A stretch of DNA of 64,000 bases from CAZKBP01 sp964551015. GTDB lineage: Bacteria > Bacteroidota > Bacteroidia > Cytophagales > Microscillaceae. Made by a program: the position numbers and the translations under genes. The notes beneath the pieces are model-generated. The model saw nothing but the letters and a program-made list of their open reading frames with translations, was not told the DNA's origin and ran no database searches. Location: assembly GCA_964551015.1 (NCBI GenBank), contig CAZKBP010000006.1, positions 186,001-250,000 of the forward strand, in the 5' to 3' direction. The stretch's first letter is position 1; every line of letters begins with the position of its first letter. Of this stretch, positions 18,321 through 27,728 are shown piece by piece.

Positions 18321-20210
18321 ATGAAATATCTCGATTTTCTCATTTTTCTATTGGCGATTTTTATAGGGCAAGCTTGCCAGTTAGAAGGCGTGCAACGTCA
18401 AGTCCCTACAATCGGTTTTTTGGACGCCTTCGAAGATGAAACCATTGCTCAGGCCAATGAAGGCTTTTTCGCAGCACTCGCCGAGCAAGGTTACCGCGAA
18501 GAAGACCAGACCCTCAAAGTCATTTATCGCAACGCCCAAGGCGATATTCCCACGCTGGTACAAGCCACCGATTACATGATTTCCCGCCAAGTTGATCTGA
18601 TTGCTACCAACCCGACCGTTTCTACCATTACTGCTGTACAAAATAGCCAGAAAATCCCAGTCTGCATGATGGTGTCCTCCCGACCCGATTTGGTCAACCT
18701 CACCGACGACGAGGGCAACCCACCCGAGCGTCTTTTTGGAGTCTACGAGGACTTGGACTACATTGCTACTTCCGTAGAAATTATTAAAGAACTCCAACCC
18801 AAAGCACAAAAAATCGGGGTAATTTTCAACCAAGCCGAACCCCAATCCATCAATGCCCGCAAACGAATTGCCGAAACTTGCCAAGATATTGGCCTAGAAC
18901 TGATTGCTTCTCCGGTCAATAATTCTTCAGAAACGCAATTAGTCGTAGAATCACTTATTAACAAAGGCATTGATGCTTTCTTTGCCATGCCAGATAATGT
19001 CGTTTTTGCTTCTTTCGAGGTGATTTACAAGGCTTGTGACCAAGCCGACATACCTATTTTTACCAGTGAAGAGGGCTTGGTTAAGCGAGGAGCCGTGGCG
19101 GCCTACGGAGCCGATATGTACCAATGGGGTTTTCAGGCGGGAAAAGAAGCCGCACAATATTTCAAGGGTGACCAGCGCCGAATTCCTGCTTTAGAAAAAG
19201 TCCATTTGCATAAAAAAATCTACAATGCTGAAGTCGCCCAGAAATACGGCATCCAAGTAGATAATTCATTTACCAAAGTAGAAGACTCTGCCATCCAAGC
19301 ATCTGCGGAAAAGAACACGGCTTCGGAAGGGTTTGATTTTAATAATTTCTATTTGTCCGCGCTTATGCTCGGCTTGGGGCTTTCAGCCATGGGCATTGGG
19401 ATTTTTATTTCCATGCGAATTTTTGATATTCCTGATATTACCACCGATGGTAGTTATACGCTGGGGGCAGCCGTTACGGCGGTGATGTTGGTTAATCAAT
19501 ATCCTTTGTATTTGATCGTTTTGGCTGTAATCGGATCGGGTGTTCTGGCGGGCATTTCTACGGGTTTTATTCACGCCAAGTTAAAAGTAAATGCGCTCTT
19601 GGCCGGAATTCTGGTCATGACGGGGCTCTATTCGGTCAATCTCATGATTATGGGGCGCTCCAACATACCCCTCTTGGATCAGGCAAATTTGTTGGATATG
19701 ATTAGTTTTTTTCATAGTAATTTCTTGTCTGAGCTAAGTATGCTTTTATTGATTACGGCTTTGCTTTGGTTCTTGATCACTTACCTGCTGAGCACAGACT
19801 TTGGTCTGGCGATGCGTGCCACAGGGAATTCTGAAACCATGATTCGAGCCAACGGAGTAGATACAGATTTGATGAAAATTATTGGCTTAGGCATTTCTAA
19901 CTCTTTGGTGGCTCTGAGTGGCTTCTTGATTACCCAATATCAAGGTTTTGCCGATATTAATATGGGAATTGGTATCGTGATCGTGGGCTTAGGATCGGTA
20001 GCGATTGGTGAAACGTTGAGTGGCTGGCTCGGCCTGAAGCAAATCCAATATCGTATCTTGGGGGTCATCACGGGTACCATTCTCTTCCGTTTAATTCTGG
20101 CCATTACCTTGGCCTTGGGAGTCAATCCTAACTTACTTAAACTAATCACAGCCGTATTTGTACTATTCGTAGTTGCCTTGCCCAACCTAAGAGGGTTTTC
20201 CAGTAAATAG
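18321..20210 (+). CDS. ABC transporter with fused substrate-binding protein and permease
   Basis: This 629-residue protein joins two parts that are normally separate. Residues about 1-320 form a periplasmic-binding domain of the ABC_sub_bind (TrpX-like) type, with VPTIGFLDAFEDETI, SRQVDLIATNPTVSTI and VGVIFN-like strands. They follow an export signal with a possible lipobox (IGQAC). Residues about 340-625 form a BPD_transp_2 permease, with about eight helices and FDIPDITTDGSYTLGAA and GLAMRATGNSETMIRANGV segments. Related transporters import tryptophan or other amino acids, but the substrate here is unknown. No ATP-binding gene is adjacent: a cold-shock gene follows downstream. The ATPase must be encoded elsewhere or be lost. 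Confidence 0.88.
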   Translation: MKYLDFLIFLLAIFIGQACQLEGVQRQVPTIGFLDAFEDETIAQANEGFFAALAEQGYREEDQTLKVIYRNAQGDIPTLVQATDYMISRQVDLIATNPTVSTITAVQNSQKIPVCMMVSSRPDLVNLTDDEGNPPERLFGVYEDLDYIATSVEIIKELQPKAQKIGVIFNQAEPQSINARKRIAETCQDIGLELIASPVNNSSETQLVVESLINKGIDAFFAMPDNVVFASFEVIYKACDQADIPIFTSEEGLVKRGAVAAYGADMYQWGFQAGKEAAQYFKGDQRRIPALEKVHLHKKIYNAEVAQKYGIQVDNSFTKVEDSAIQASAEKNTASEGFDFNNFYLSALMLGLGLSAMGIGIFISMRIFDIPDITTDGSYTLGAAVTAVMLVNQYPLYLIVLAVIGSGVLAGISTGFIHAKLKVNALLAGILVMTGLYSVNLMIMGRSNIPLLDQANLLDMISFFHSNFLSELSMLLLITALLWFLITYLLSTDFGLAMRATGNSETMIRANGVDTDLMKIIGLGISNSLVALSGFLITQYQGFADINMGIGIVIVGLGSVAIGETLSGWLGLKQIQYRILGVITGTILFRLILAITLALGVNPNLLKLITAVFVLFVVALPNLRGFSSK

Positions 20211-20322
20211 TACTTTTTTTAGAAATTTCCTCTCTATGGAGCAAACTATTTGTATCTTTCTTATGTTATTATAATAGTTAAGCTTATAAAATAAATTTCC
20301 AACTAAAATATAATAACTATAT

Positions 20323-20529
20323 ATGTCAAAAGGCACAATTAAATTTTTCAATGAAAATAAGGGATTCGGTTTTATTACAGTAAAAGGCGAAACTTCGGAT
20401 GTTGATGTGTTCGTACACGCTTCTGGATTTACCGATGAAGTAGAAGAAGTATTTGAAGGTGAAAAGGTAAAATTTGACGTGGTCATTGGTAAGAAAGGTC
20501 CTGCTGCTGTCAATGTAAAGCCCCTCTAA
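20323..20529 (+). CDS. Cold-shock domain protein (CspA family)
   Basis: This 68-residue single-domain OB-fold protein binds single-stranded nucleic acid and acts as an RNA chaperone in the cytoplasm. The RNP1 motif (KGFGFITV) and RNP2 motif (VFVHASGF) are both present, and the length is that of a minimal CspA. It lies 112 bases after the ABC fusion gene and is preceded by an AT-rich leader. Whether it is cold-induced or constitutive cannot be told from the sequence. A small hairpin follows at 20555-20575. Confidence 0.96.
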   Translation: MSKGTIKFFNENKGFGFITVKGETSDVDVFVHASGFTDEVEEVFEGEKVKFDVVIGKKGPAAVNVKPL

Positions 20530-20554
20530 GATATTATCTCCCCCTCCCTCTCTC

Positions 20555-20575
20555 AAGCTCCACCTCTTGGAGCTT
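20555..20575. terminator. Hairpin downstream of the cold-shock gene
   Basis: AAGCTCC (20555-20561) and GGAGCTT (20569-20575) form a 7-bp stem with a 7-base loop, followed by TGTTTATC. It is a modest terminator that lies between convergent genes. Confidence 0.5.
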
Positions 20576-20650
20576 TGTTTATCCGTTATTGAAGAATTAA
20601 TCCACTTGAATCTTTTCTTTGATCTAAAAGCCTAAAAGTTTAGCTTTTCG

Positions 20651-22192
20651 TCAAAATACCATCTCTATCCAAGTAACTAACCAGTTGGCTTTGAAAAAGA
20701 ATAGGAGAAGCGGTATGATAAGGATCAGTAAGCAAATGCGGTCATAGAGCTTAAAAGAGGGCAAAGCTCCTTCCCAAGTAGACTCTTGGGGCGTTTTGAA
20801 AAACATATAATAGGGAAGCTTCAGATAGAAAAACAAAGAAACAGCCGTATTTAACAAGCCAAAAACGAATAAAATAAGCATTAATTGGTTCGGTTGAGCA
20901 GAATAGGCTTCCCATAAGGAAGAAAAGATCAGCAACTTCGCCGTAAATCCCGCCGTGGGTGGCAATCCAGTCAAAGCAATCATAATCAATAGCGCACTTG
21001 CCCCCAACCACGGATACGCTAAACCCAAGCCTTGATAGCTCCTTAGATCATACTTTTCGGCAAAGGGTGTGTAATTAGCCAACATTTCTAGAAGCAAAAA
21101 AGCCGCAAAATTCATAAATAGATAAATTGTGGCATAAAACATTAAATTCTGTGAGGCAGAATTCGTAGCAGCCACCAAGGGAACGAGCAAAAAGCCCGCA
21201 TGAGCGATAGAAGAATAGGCCAAGAGGCGTTTTCCATTTTCCTGCCAAAGAGCCGAAAAATTGCCAAAAGTAATGGTAATCAGGGCGATTAAAGCTAGTA
21301 CTTCTGTCCAATAAAAATTATTGTTTCCCCAATGAAATGCTTCTGTAAAAATGCCTGAAATCCGAAATAAAATCCAAATTCCCGCCAACTTGGGAACAAT
21401 CGAAAAAAAGGCTACGATTGGCGTAGGAGCTGCCTCGTATACATCTGGCGTCCAGACGTGAAACGGAACGGCCGATATTTTAAAAAAAAGTCCTCCCACA
21501 CTCAGCAATAAACCCAGAAATACGGGCAACGAACTTGCATTGGATAGCATTTGCCCGAAAGCAGGATCATAGATATGTAAAGTTCCACTTAGGCCATAGA
21601 GCCAAGACATCCCGTAGAGCATGATTGCCGAAGAAATCGCCCCAAAAAGCAAATATTTCAAGCTTCCTTCTGCACTTTTTCGGTCAAAAGGCAGAGCAGT
21701 GAGTAGGTAAGAACTGATGGATACCAACTCTATGGAAATATAAATCGTGAGCAGATTGGCAGACATCACCATGAGGTGTGCCCCCAAAAGTACACTGAAA
21801 ATGAGTGCGAAATACTCTCCCCAAGGCCCAGAAGCACGACGGAATAGTTTGGAATAACGGCTAATCCAGAGTGTAACCAGTCCGGCTAGTAGGAAAAGAT
21901 ATTTAAAACCCATGCTCGCCCGATCTAAGATGAGCATCTCAAGAAACAAACCTTTTGGCTTAACCCCTTGAAAATCAACAAATAGCCAGCAATTAGCCAG
22001 CAAACACAGCCCTATCCACAAGCTACCCAACAGACAAAGCGATAACCAGGACTTTCTCTTCCCAATTAGATCAAAGATCAATAATGATAAGAAGCCACTA
22101 ATGAGAATCATTTCAGGAATAAAAAAATAGAGACTACCTGTGATGGCCTCTAGCTTGGCTGATAATTCATTGACTAGTTGGGTAGAAAACAT
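20651..22192 (-). CDS. nuoN: NADH-quinone oxidoreductase subunit N
   Basis: This 513-residue membrane protein with about 14 helices is the NuoN antiporter-like subunit of respiratory complex I. It forms part of the proton-pumping membrane arm. Diagnostic segments are SMELVSISSY-like (here IELVSISSYLLTALP), SAEGSLKYLLFGAISSA, FKISAVPFHVWTPDVYEAAPT and FFSIVPKLAG. Lys and Glu residues in these helices support proton translocation. Length fits the family. No other complex I subunit is adjacent: upstream is a TPR-phosphatase and downstream a cold-shock gene. nuoN is therefore separated from nuoL/nuoM or from the rest of the operon. Confidence 0.95.
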   Translation of the reverse strand: MFSTQLVNELSAKLEAITGSLYFFIPEMILISGFLSLLIFDLIGKRKSWLSLCLLGSLWIGLCLLANCWLFVDFQGVKPKGLFLEMLILDRASMGFKYLFLLAGLVTLWISRYSKLFRRASGPWGEYFALIFSVLLGAHLMVMSANLLTIYISIELVSISSYLLTALPFDRKSAEGSLKYLLFGAISSAIMLYGMSWLYGLSGTLHIYDPAFGQMLSNASSLPVFLGLLLSVGGLFFKISAVPFHVWTPDVYEAAPTPIVAFFSIVPKLAGIWILFRISGIFTEAFHWGNNNFYWTEVLALIALITITFGNFSALWQENGKRLLAYSSIAHAGFLLVPLVAATNSASQNLMFYATIYLFMNFAAFLLLEMLANYTPFAEKYDLRSYQGLGLAYPWLGASALLIMIALTGLPPTAGFTAKLLIFSSLWEAYSAQPNQLMLILFVFGLLNTAVSLFFYLKLPYYMFFKTPQESTWEGALPSFKLYDRICLLILIIPLLLFFFKANWLVTWIEMVF

Positions 22193-22361
22193 TGCTTGTT
22201 TGCTTAGAAAGTAGCAAAACTAGCAAAGTCTGGTCGCAATGAAAAGCTGGTTTACGAAAGGGACGGCGTTTTTGCAGAAATCTTACCCGAAGGCTAGGCT
22301 CGCCAAGCCATATGCGCGAGAGCACAAATTCAGACTCAGCCAGAGAATTCATCACCGATTA

Positions 22362-24758
22362 CTAAATACGCACGCCAATGACCAAGATATCATCTATCTG
22401 TTTTTGCTCTTCGTCTCCCATCCACTCTTGAAGAGCTTGCCCCATCATTAATTGTTGTTCTGCCATGGGTTTTTCGTGAATTTCCCAAATTAACTTACGA
22501 AAGCGTCCCATGGTCAGTTTGCGTTGACGCTCCCCACCAAATTGGTCGCGATAGCCATCCGAAAAAATATAGAAAGTAGTAGACTTAGGCTGAGAAAGGT
22601 CAAAGGTATGGCGGGTAAAGGAGCGTTCCTTACCATTAAGATTTCCTCCCACTTCGTAGCGATCGCCTTTAATTTCCCGCATTTTTTGCTGTTGGATGAT
22701 CAGCAAGGGATGATGCGCTCCGGCAAATCTCAGGACTTTGGCCTGTTGGTCAATCACCACGAGGGCAATGTCCATCCCGTCTTTGTTTTGTGTTTCGCCT
22801 TGTTTGAGTGATTGGTAAATTCCGTTATGCAGTTCTTCGAGGATTTGCTCGGGATGATCTACATTTTCTGGTTTAACAATACTATTGAGTAAGTTATTCC
22901 CAATCATACTCATGAAAGCACCTGGAACTCCGTGCCCTGTACAATCTACGGCGGCTATGATCAATTTGCCACTAAATTCTCCAAACCAATAAAAATCGCC
23001 AGAGACAATATCACGAGGACGATAAAAGATAAAATATTCGTGGAGGTATTTACTTATTTTCTCGTCCAGGGGTAGCATCGCATTTTGGATATAGCGAGCG
23101 TAATTGATACTGGAAGTAATGGCTTTATTTTTTTCCTCGATTTTATCTTTCTGAAACTCGATGGCGTTTCTCTGCACCAGAATTTCTTCTTTTTGCTTAT
23201 TAATTTTATTATTCTTTTCGGTTAGGAGGGCATTGGCTCTTTTTTTCTGAATATTTGTACGATGGAGCACAAATGCTAAGAGTGCCACCAAGGCGAGGCC
23301 GATGGCAATGGCCCAAGTGATGGCGTTTTGTCGTTGAATGGTGGCTTCTCTGGCCTTGAGTTGGGTTTCTTTAATTTCTTTCTCGGTTTTGAGCAAGAGA
23401 TTTTCTGCTTCCTTCTTTTCTTTTTCGGCTACAATTTTCTTTTCGCGGAACTTCTGTTTTTCTATTTCCTCTGCTTTGAGGCGATTCTCAGTTTTGAGTC
23501 TGAGGTTTTTTTGTAGTTGGCGGTCGGCTTCGAGCTTAATTTGTTCTTGTAACAAGATTTGTTTTTCAATTCTTTCTTGCTTGAGATTATTTGCTATCCG
23601 CAGTTTTTGATTCTCGGTTTCTTTCTTTTCAATCTCATAGCGGGTTTGTATTTCGGCGATTTGTTGTTGAGCACGTTCGTCGAAAACATCTCCCATCAAT
23701 TTGTGGTATTTTTTGAAATGCATGAGTGCTCGTGGGTAATTATTTCTGGCTGAATCGAGACTAGCTTTGGCAAGATAAGCTTCGGCTTGTAATGCCTTGA
23801 GGTCGTTGCCTTCGGCTGTGAATAGGCTTTCTTCTAGTGAGTATTCTGCCTCATCATAACTGCCCATCAGAATCTGGAGCTGAGCAATGTTATTGAGCGT
23901 GTTGGCTGTTCCTTTACGATCATTGAGCTTCTGTCTGATTTTGAGTGCTTTTTGATAACTTTCGAGTGCGGCTTGGTAATCACCTTTTTTACGATAGATG
24001 ACTCCCATGTTATTTAGGCCAAGCGCTTCATAATAAAAGTTTTGCAGTTTATGATTAATTTCCAAAGAAGCTTTGAGCCACTTGATTGCTTCATCATAGT
24101 TGCGCTTATCCAGAAAAATATTTGCCATATTGTTGTAAGAGCGAGCGCGTCCGGGTAGGTCGTTGCGTCTTTCTCGGAGGCGGAGTGCTTTGCGTGTGTA
24201 TTCTTCGGATTTTTCGTAATAACCGAGCCCTCGGTAGATAATGGCAACGTTATCAGAAGTAGTGCTGATGCCATCTAATTCCTCTTCTTCTTCATAAATT
24301 TTAAGTGCTTTTAGATAATAATCCAGCGATTCAGAATACTTTTCCATATTCATGGTCACTAGACCTAGATTATTATAAGCATCTGCTAGCCCCAAGCGGT
24401 CATTATGTATTTGGCTAGTGGCGAGTACTTCTTTAAAGCTATCATAGGCTTTTTCCAGATTGCCTTGTACCCAATAAGTACTACCGATGATATTGTAGGC
24501 TTCTATCAAACCTTCTCGGTAGTTGAGCGAATTGGCCAAAGATACGGCTTCATCGGCGTAGCTTCTTGCTTCAATTGGATCTATCTCGAAAACAGATCGC
24601 CCCAAATTGTTCAGGATATTCACGCGACTTGTATCAGGAGGGGTTTGGCGTACAAGTTGAACTAGCCGGTCCGTATCTTGCTCCTGTGCGACGCTTGGCC
24701 GTACGAGATAACCCGTACATACGAATAAAGTATATAAAAATAGCCTCAATTTTTTCAT
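22362..24758 (-). CDS. TPR sensor with SpoIIE/PP2C serine phosphatase domain (second copy of the architecture)
   Basis: This 798-residue protein has a signal peptide and about seven tetratricopeptide repeats (about 30-350; for example LGLADAYNNLGLVTMNMEKY). A very charged Glu/Lys coiled coil follows (about 365-475), then a transmembrane helix (about 478-499), a second coiled coil and a cytoplasmic SpoIIE-type PP2C domain (about 555-798). The phosphatase motifs are SGDFYWF near 585, VDCTGHGVPGAFMSM, FSDGYRDQFGG and IDDILVIGVRI. It matches the protein at 4472 in layout, but the coiled coils and TPR region differ enough that recent duplication is unlikely. It probably responds to an envelope signal and dephosphorylates an unidentified cytoplasmic protein. 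Confidence 0.93.
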   Translation of the reverse strand: MKKLRLFLYTLFVCTGYLVRPSVAQEQDTDRLVQLVRQTPPDTSRVNILNNLGRSVFEIDPIEARSYADEAVSLANSLNYREGLIEAYNIIGSTYWVQGNLEKAYDSFKEVLATSQIHNDRLGLADAYNNLGLVTMNMEKYSESLDYYLKALKIYEEEEELDGISTTSDNVAIIYRGLGYYEKSEEYTRKALRLRERRNDLPGRARSYNNMANIFLDKRNYDEAIKWLKASLEINHKLQNFYYEALGLNNMGVIYRKKGDYQAALESYQKALKIRQKLNDRKGTANTLNNIAQLQILMGSYDEAEYSLEESLFTAEGNDLKALQAEAYLAKASLDSARNNYPRALMHFKKYHKLMGDVFDERAQQQIAEIQTRYEIEKKETENQKLRIANNLKQERIEKQILLQEQIKLEADRQLQKNLRLKTENRLKAEEIEKQKFREKKIVAEKEKKEAENLLLKTEKEIKETQLKAREATIQRQNAITWAIAIGLALVALLAFVLHRTNIQKKRANALLTEKNNKINKQKEEILVQRNAIEFQKDKIEEKNKAITSSINYARYIQNAMLPLDEKISKYLHEYFIFYRPRDIVSGDFYWFGEFSGKLIIAAVDCTGHGVPGAFMSMIGNNLLNSIVKPENVDHPEQILEELHNGIYQSLKQGETQNKDGMDIALVVIDQQAKVLRFAGAHHPLLIIQQQKMREIKGDRYEVGGNLNGKERSFTRHTFDLSQPKSTTFYIFSDGYRDQFGGERQRKLTMGRFRKLIWEIHEKPMAEQQLMMGQALQEWMGDEEQKQIDDILVIGVRI

Positions 24759-25317
24759 ACCAAAGATTGATTCAGAGACTGAGTTTAAATTTTGAGTGCT
24801 AAAAGACCTGATTTTTCCTCGTGAGCTATGTTAGCAGACATATCTTTTCTTCCTCTAACTTGGGCTAGCTTGGAGTGATGAAGCGACTGAGGCTCCCCTC
24901 ACTGCAAATCATAGTCCTTTTGGTGCCTGTTGAACTTAGATTCAAGAAACAGTCAATGAGCAACTTGTCAGTTTGTGAGATAAGTCGTACTGATTAAGCC
25001 GGATTTCGTGTGTAATGTGTGAAGAATATCTAGTGGTTTGTGTGTCGTGAATTAATCGCTTCACTAGATGAGTGATGTACTAGACTCGCTTATTCAATGA
25101 TTTTTATGCTGTTGGTAATTAAATAGCAAGGTTTGTACCATGTTAACCGAATCAAAAGAACCTAGCTTGATCTGGGGAGCAAACTAGGTAATGAAAGATG
25201 GGGGTTTTTACTAAGAGGCTCTGTTTTAGCTACTGGTAATCAGGACTTTACTTGGCATTTTCAAGTACCTGCTCCTTGATTTTTAATCTTACGTATGTAT
25301 GAAATTGGGTTATTTTA
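24759..25317. other. Intergenic region with a probable terminator for the Rieske operon
   Basis: No gene is visible in these 559 bases. A hairpin at 25160-25189 probably ends the minus-strand operon that finishes at 25318. The rest presumably holds the promoter of the TPR-SpoIIE gene starting at 24758. Confidence 0.5.
25160..25189 (-). terminator. Probable terminator of the Rieske/cytochrome operon
   Basis: ACCTAG (25160-25165) pairs with CTAGGT (25184-25189), and an inner TTG/CAA helix continues it after one mismatch. On the minus strand the stem is followed by TCTTTTGATT. It lies about 130 bases after the stop at 25318. Confidence 0.5.
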
Positions 25318-26139
25318 TCAATTTCCTAGCTCAGTGTAGTATACTGATTTGAAATTCTTGATCGCTACTTCTTGAATTTTTTGGGGATTGATCTTGAGCA
25401 CCATCCAATCTTCTACTCTTTCTGCTTGTCCTTCTACTTGGACAGGCAGACCCACGTAGTCTAACACTTGTTGATTGACGGGCTGTCCATCTTGGCCGAT
25501 GAGAATAAAATAATTCCGTTCTCCTTCACCGTTGTTGATGACCAATACGGGAGGAATACCCCCGTCAATACAACGTACGCCACAGGAACGATGGATTTTG
25601 CCATAGCCAGGTTTCATCAGTCCAAAAAAGCATTTCGAGTCCACGATTTCTCCCTTGAGTTTCAGGCTACCCAAGGCTTCTACTTTGCGTTCGGGGCGAG
25701 GTTCTTCTAACTTTTGAATCACACTCATTTGATTTTTAGCTACGGGTACTTCCAGTACGGTTTTTCCATCATAATAGAGTAATTCACTTTCTAACTGAAC
25801 CAATTGATTTTCCAAACTTCCCCCCGCTTGTTCCTTAAGTAGGTTGATCGTTTTGTAAGCATCAGATTTACCGAAGCCGAAGAGCAGAAAATTTTGATAC
25901 TCATCGTTCTCCACTTTTACTCGAAGCATCGGAACTGGGTATTCCTCGATGGTACCCTCTACTTGGGAAAAATAGCCAAGCTCAGAAACACCATTGTTAA
26001 AGCCTTGCTGTGAGAAAACATAGGCTACCGCGACAATGATTACCAAAACGGTCAGTAGTAATACATTTCGCTTCATTTTTGAAGCATATGAAGCAGGAGC
26101 TTGGTCTTGCCAGCCAATATAAAATTCGTCTTTTTTCAT
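25318..26139 (-). CDS. Membrane-anchored Cys/His protein of the Rieske cluster
   Basis: This 273-residue protein has a short N-terminal cytoplasmic segment (EFYIGWQDQAPASYA), one transmembrane helix (about residues 24-43) and a large domain predicted to be periplasmic. Near residues 165-195 is a striking motif, GEIVDSKCFFGLMKPGYGK then IHRSCGVRCIDGG. Three Cys and a His are spaced as in a metal or cofactor site. I recognise similar small anchored proteins next to membrane redox proteins but cannot name a family. It is the last gene of the operon after the Rieske cytochrome (93 bases apart), so a role in electron transfer or maturation is likely but inferred. Confidence 0.75.
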   Translation of the reverse strand: MKKDEFYIGWQDQAPASYASKMKRNVLLLTVLVIIVAVAYVFSQQGFNNGVSELGYFSQVEGTIEEYPVPMLRVKVENDEYQNFLLFGFGKSDAYKTINLLKEQAGGSLENQLVQLESELLYYDGKTVLEVPVAKNQMSVIQKLEEPRPERKVEALGSLKLKGEIVDSKCFFGLMKPGYGKIHRSCGVRCIDGGIPPVLVINNGEGERNYFILIGQDGQPVNQQVLDYVGLPVQVEGQAERVEDWMVLKINPQKIQEVAIKNFKSVYYTELGN

Positions 26140-26232
26140 GATCGCATTACTAATTACGGATTCTAAAATTGAAAAATGCTCAAACCCTTATTTGAAAACA
26201 GAAGGCAGAGCCCATTCTGCGGTATTTCTAGA

Positions 26233-27267
26233 TCAGCTCTTGATCTGCAAGGGCTCGATTTCGGTTCCTTCGGGATGAGGTTTGGGATTTACGTAAATAG
26301 TATCGCCCTCTAGCCTAAGCTCGTAGGTCGCTACTTTTTCGGTAAATGGCGGAGGTGAAGTGCCATTGTGAGGTAAATATTGATACCCGTGCCACGGACA
26401 AGTAACACATCCGTCTATTACCTTACCCTCACCCAGCGGGCCATTCTGGTGCTTGCACACGTTAGAAATGGCCGAAAGCTTCCCCTCATACTTGAAAACC
26501 GCGATGCTTTCACTTTTGACGTGTACTACTTTGGCTCTATCCTCCTCTATATCAGCTATTTTCCCCACCTCGATCCATCCTTGGTTCGCCACCAGCGTAT
26601 GATTGTCTATCTTGCTTTGCTTGAATCCTGCCACCAGATGTAAGCCTATGATCATGACCATCCCTCCGCCGAGCAGGGCGACCAATACTGGAGAAGTCTC
26701 GACTTGAAAAGCCCCCAACATTACGTGCATAATGACTAGGCCATAAGCCACGTAGACCATCATATGCAATCCTTTCCAGACCTTTGGGCTTAGATTTTTG
26801 AGCCAATAATCATGACTGGTGGCCGCCATCAGAAAAAGAATAACCAAGGCAGAAAAGCCCAGCGTTTGATAAGGGAAATTTACAAAAGAATCATAACGCA
26901 AATTAGAAATAAAGATGGAGTAAACCGGATTCACATTACCGAAGCCGTGAAACCAGATCATCGAGAAAATACCGTGTACGGCCGCGATCAAAAACATCGT
27001 AACGCCTAAATGCCGACGATTGTAAAGTAGGGGCAAGAAACGCTCATCTAATCTTGCCAGAGGGCCGATGGCCAAAATCACGTGGAGCATTAAAATAGCA
27101 AGCGTCGCCGTGGCTCGGATAATGAGCGTCTGTGGCGTGATGTTAGGGTGAAAAACGGCATTTAGGCCAATGAATAAGCTTAAATAGAGCACAATCAAGC
27201 CCAGCATGATGAAATCGTATCTTTTTTTCTGGCGGTTCCAAAGTACAGGTTTATAACCAACGGCCAT
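26233..27267 (-). CDS. Ferric-reductase-like cytochrome with C-terminal Rieske domain
   Basis: This is a 344-residue membrane redox protein. Residues about 19-213 form six helices of the ferric reductase/YedZ (MsrQ) fold. Candidate haem ligands are His62, His98, His168 and His181. Residues about 228-332 form a Rieske [2Fe-2S] domain with ligands Cys271, His273, Cys290 and His293 (CKHQNGPLGEG and CPWHGYQY). With an N-in, six-helix topology, the Rieske domain would face the cytoplasm. It could then accept electrons from soluble partners and pass them to haem and quinone or outward; this direction is inferred. The Rieske domain is similar to that of the ThDP enzyme at 31242. The gene starts 2 bases after the upstream gene. 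Confidence 0.88.
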   Translation of the reverse strand: MAVGYKPVLWNRQKKRYDFIMLGLIVLYLSLFIGLNAVFHPNITPQTLIIRATATLAILMLHVILAIGPLARLDERFLPLLYNRRHLGVTMFLIAAVHGIFSMIWFHGFGNVNPVYSIFISNLRYDSFVNFPYQTLGFSALVILFLMAATSHDYWLKNLSPKVWKGLHMMVYVAYGLVIMHVMLGAFQVETSPVLVALLGGGMVMIIGLHLVAGFKQSKIDNHTLVANQGWIEVGKIADIEEDRAKVVHVKSESIAVFKYEGKLSAISNVCKHQNGPLGEGKVIDGCVTCPWHGYQYLPHNGTSPPPFTEKVATYELRLEGDTIYVNPKPHPEGTEIEPLQIKS

Positions 27268-27269
27268 AA

Positions 27270-27728
27270 TTAATTAGATTTTGAGGTTTTGGAAAAGGGA
27301 ATCGTTTTGACAACGTGTTCAGCTACATTGCAATGAAAGAAGATCCCTTGGGCATCGGCAAGTTTGCTTTTTTCCAAGGGGAATCGGTAGAGCCCAGTTC
27401 CCCCTATGTTAGCCACGAAGATACTTCCTTCTAATTGGTTAGACCCATCAGGGCTCAGGTACAAGGTAGGAGCGGGTGACTGAACGGGTTCTTTCAAGAA
27501 AAGCTCTAACTGATAATGCTCTGCTTGGTCTTTTCTGATGTTTACTTTGTAATCTTCGCCATCGATTTCTCGGACGATGGTTTCGTAGGCATCTGGTAAA
27601 CTTTTGTCCACCAGAGACTGATGAGGAAAATCTGGAATCACCATCAAAGCTGCTATAAATCCTAGGGGCAGTAAGATGGCCCATAAGCTCCAGATGAAAC
27701 GATGTCTTTTGCGGAGAGAAGTAATCAT
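27270..27728 (-). CDS. Anchored periplasmic protein of the Rieske cluster, function unknown
   Basis: This 152-residue protein has basic residues (LRKRHRF), one transmembrane helix (about 11-30) and a soluble domain of about 115 residues rich in beta strands, probably periplasmic. Pro-rich turns and the FHCNVAEHVVKTIPF segment near the C-terminus contain one Cys and two His residues that could bind metal or haem. I do not recognise the family. The ATG at 27728 overlaps the stop of the preceding small gene (ATGA), a sign of translational coupling. An in-frame start further upstream would overlap that gene by 90 bases and is rejected. It is followed by the cytochrome-Rieske gene after 2 bases. 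Confidence 0.7.
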   Translation of the reverse strand: MITSLRKRHRFIWSLWAILLPLGFIAALMVIPDFPHQSLVDKSLPDAYETIVREIDGEDYKVNIRKDQAEHYQLELFLKEPVQSPAPTLYLSPDGSNQLEGSIFVANIGGTGLYRFPLEKSKLADAQGIFFHCNVAEHVVKTIPFSKTSKSN

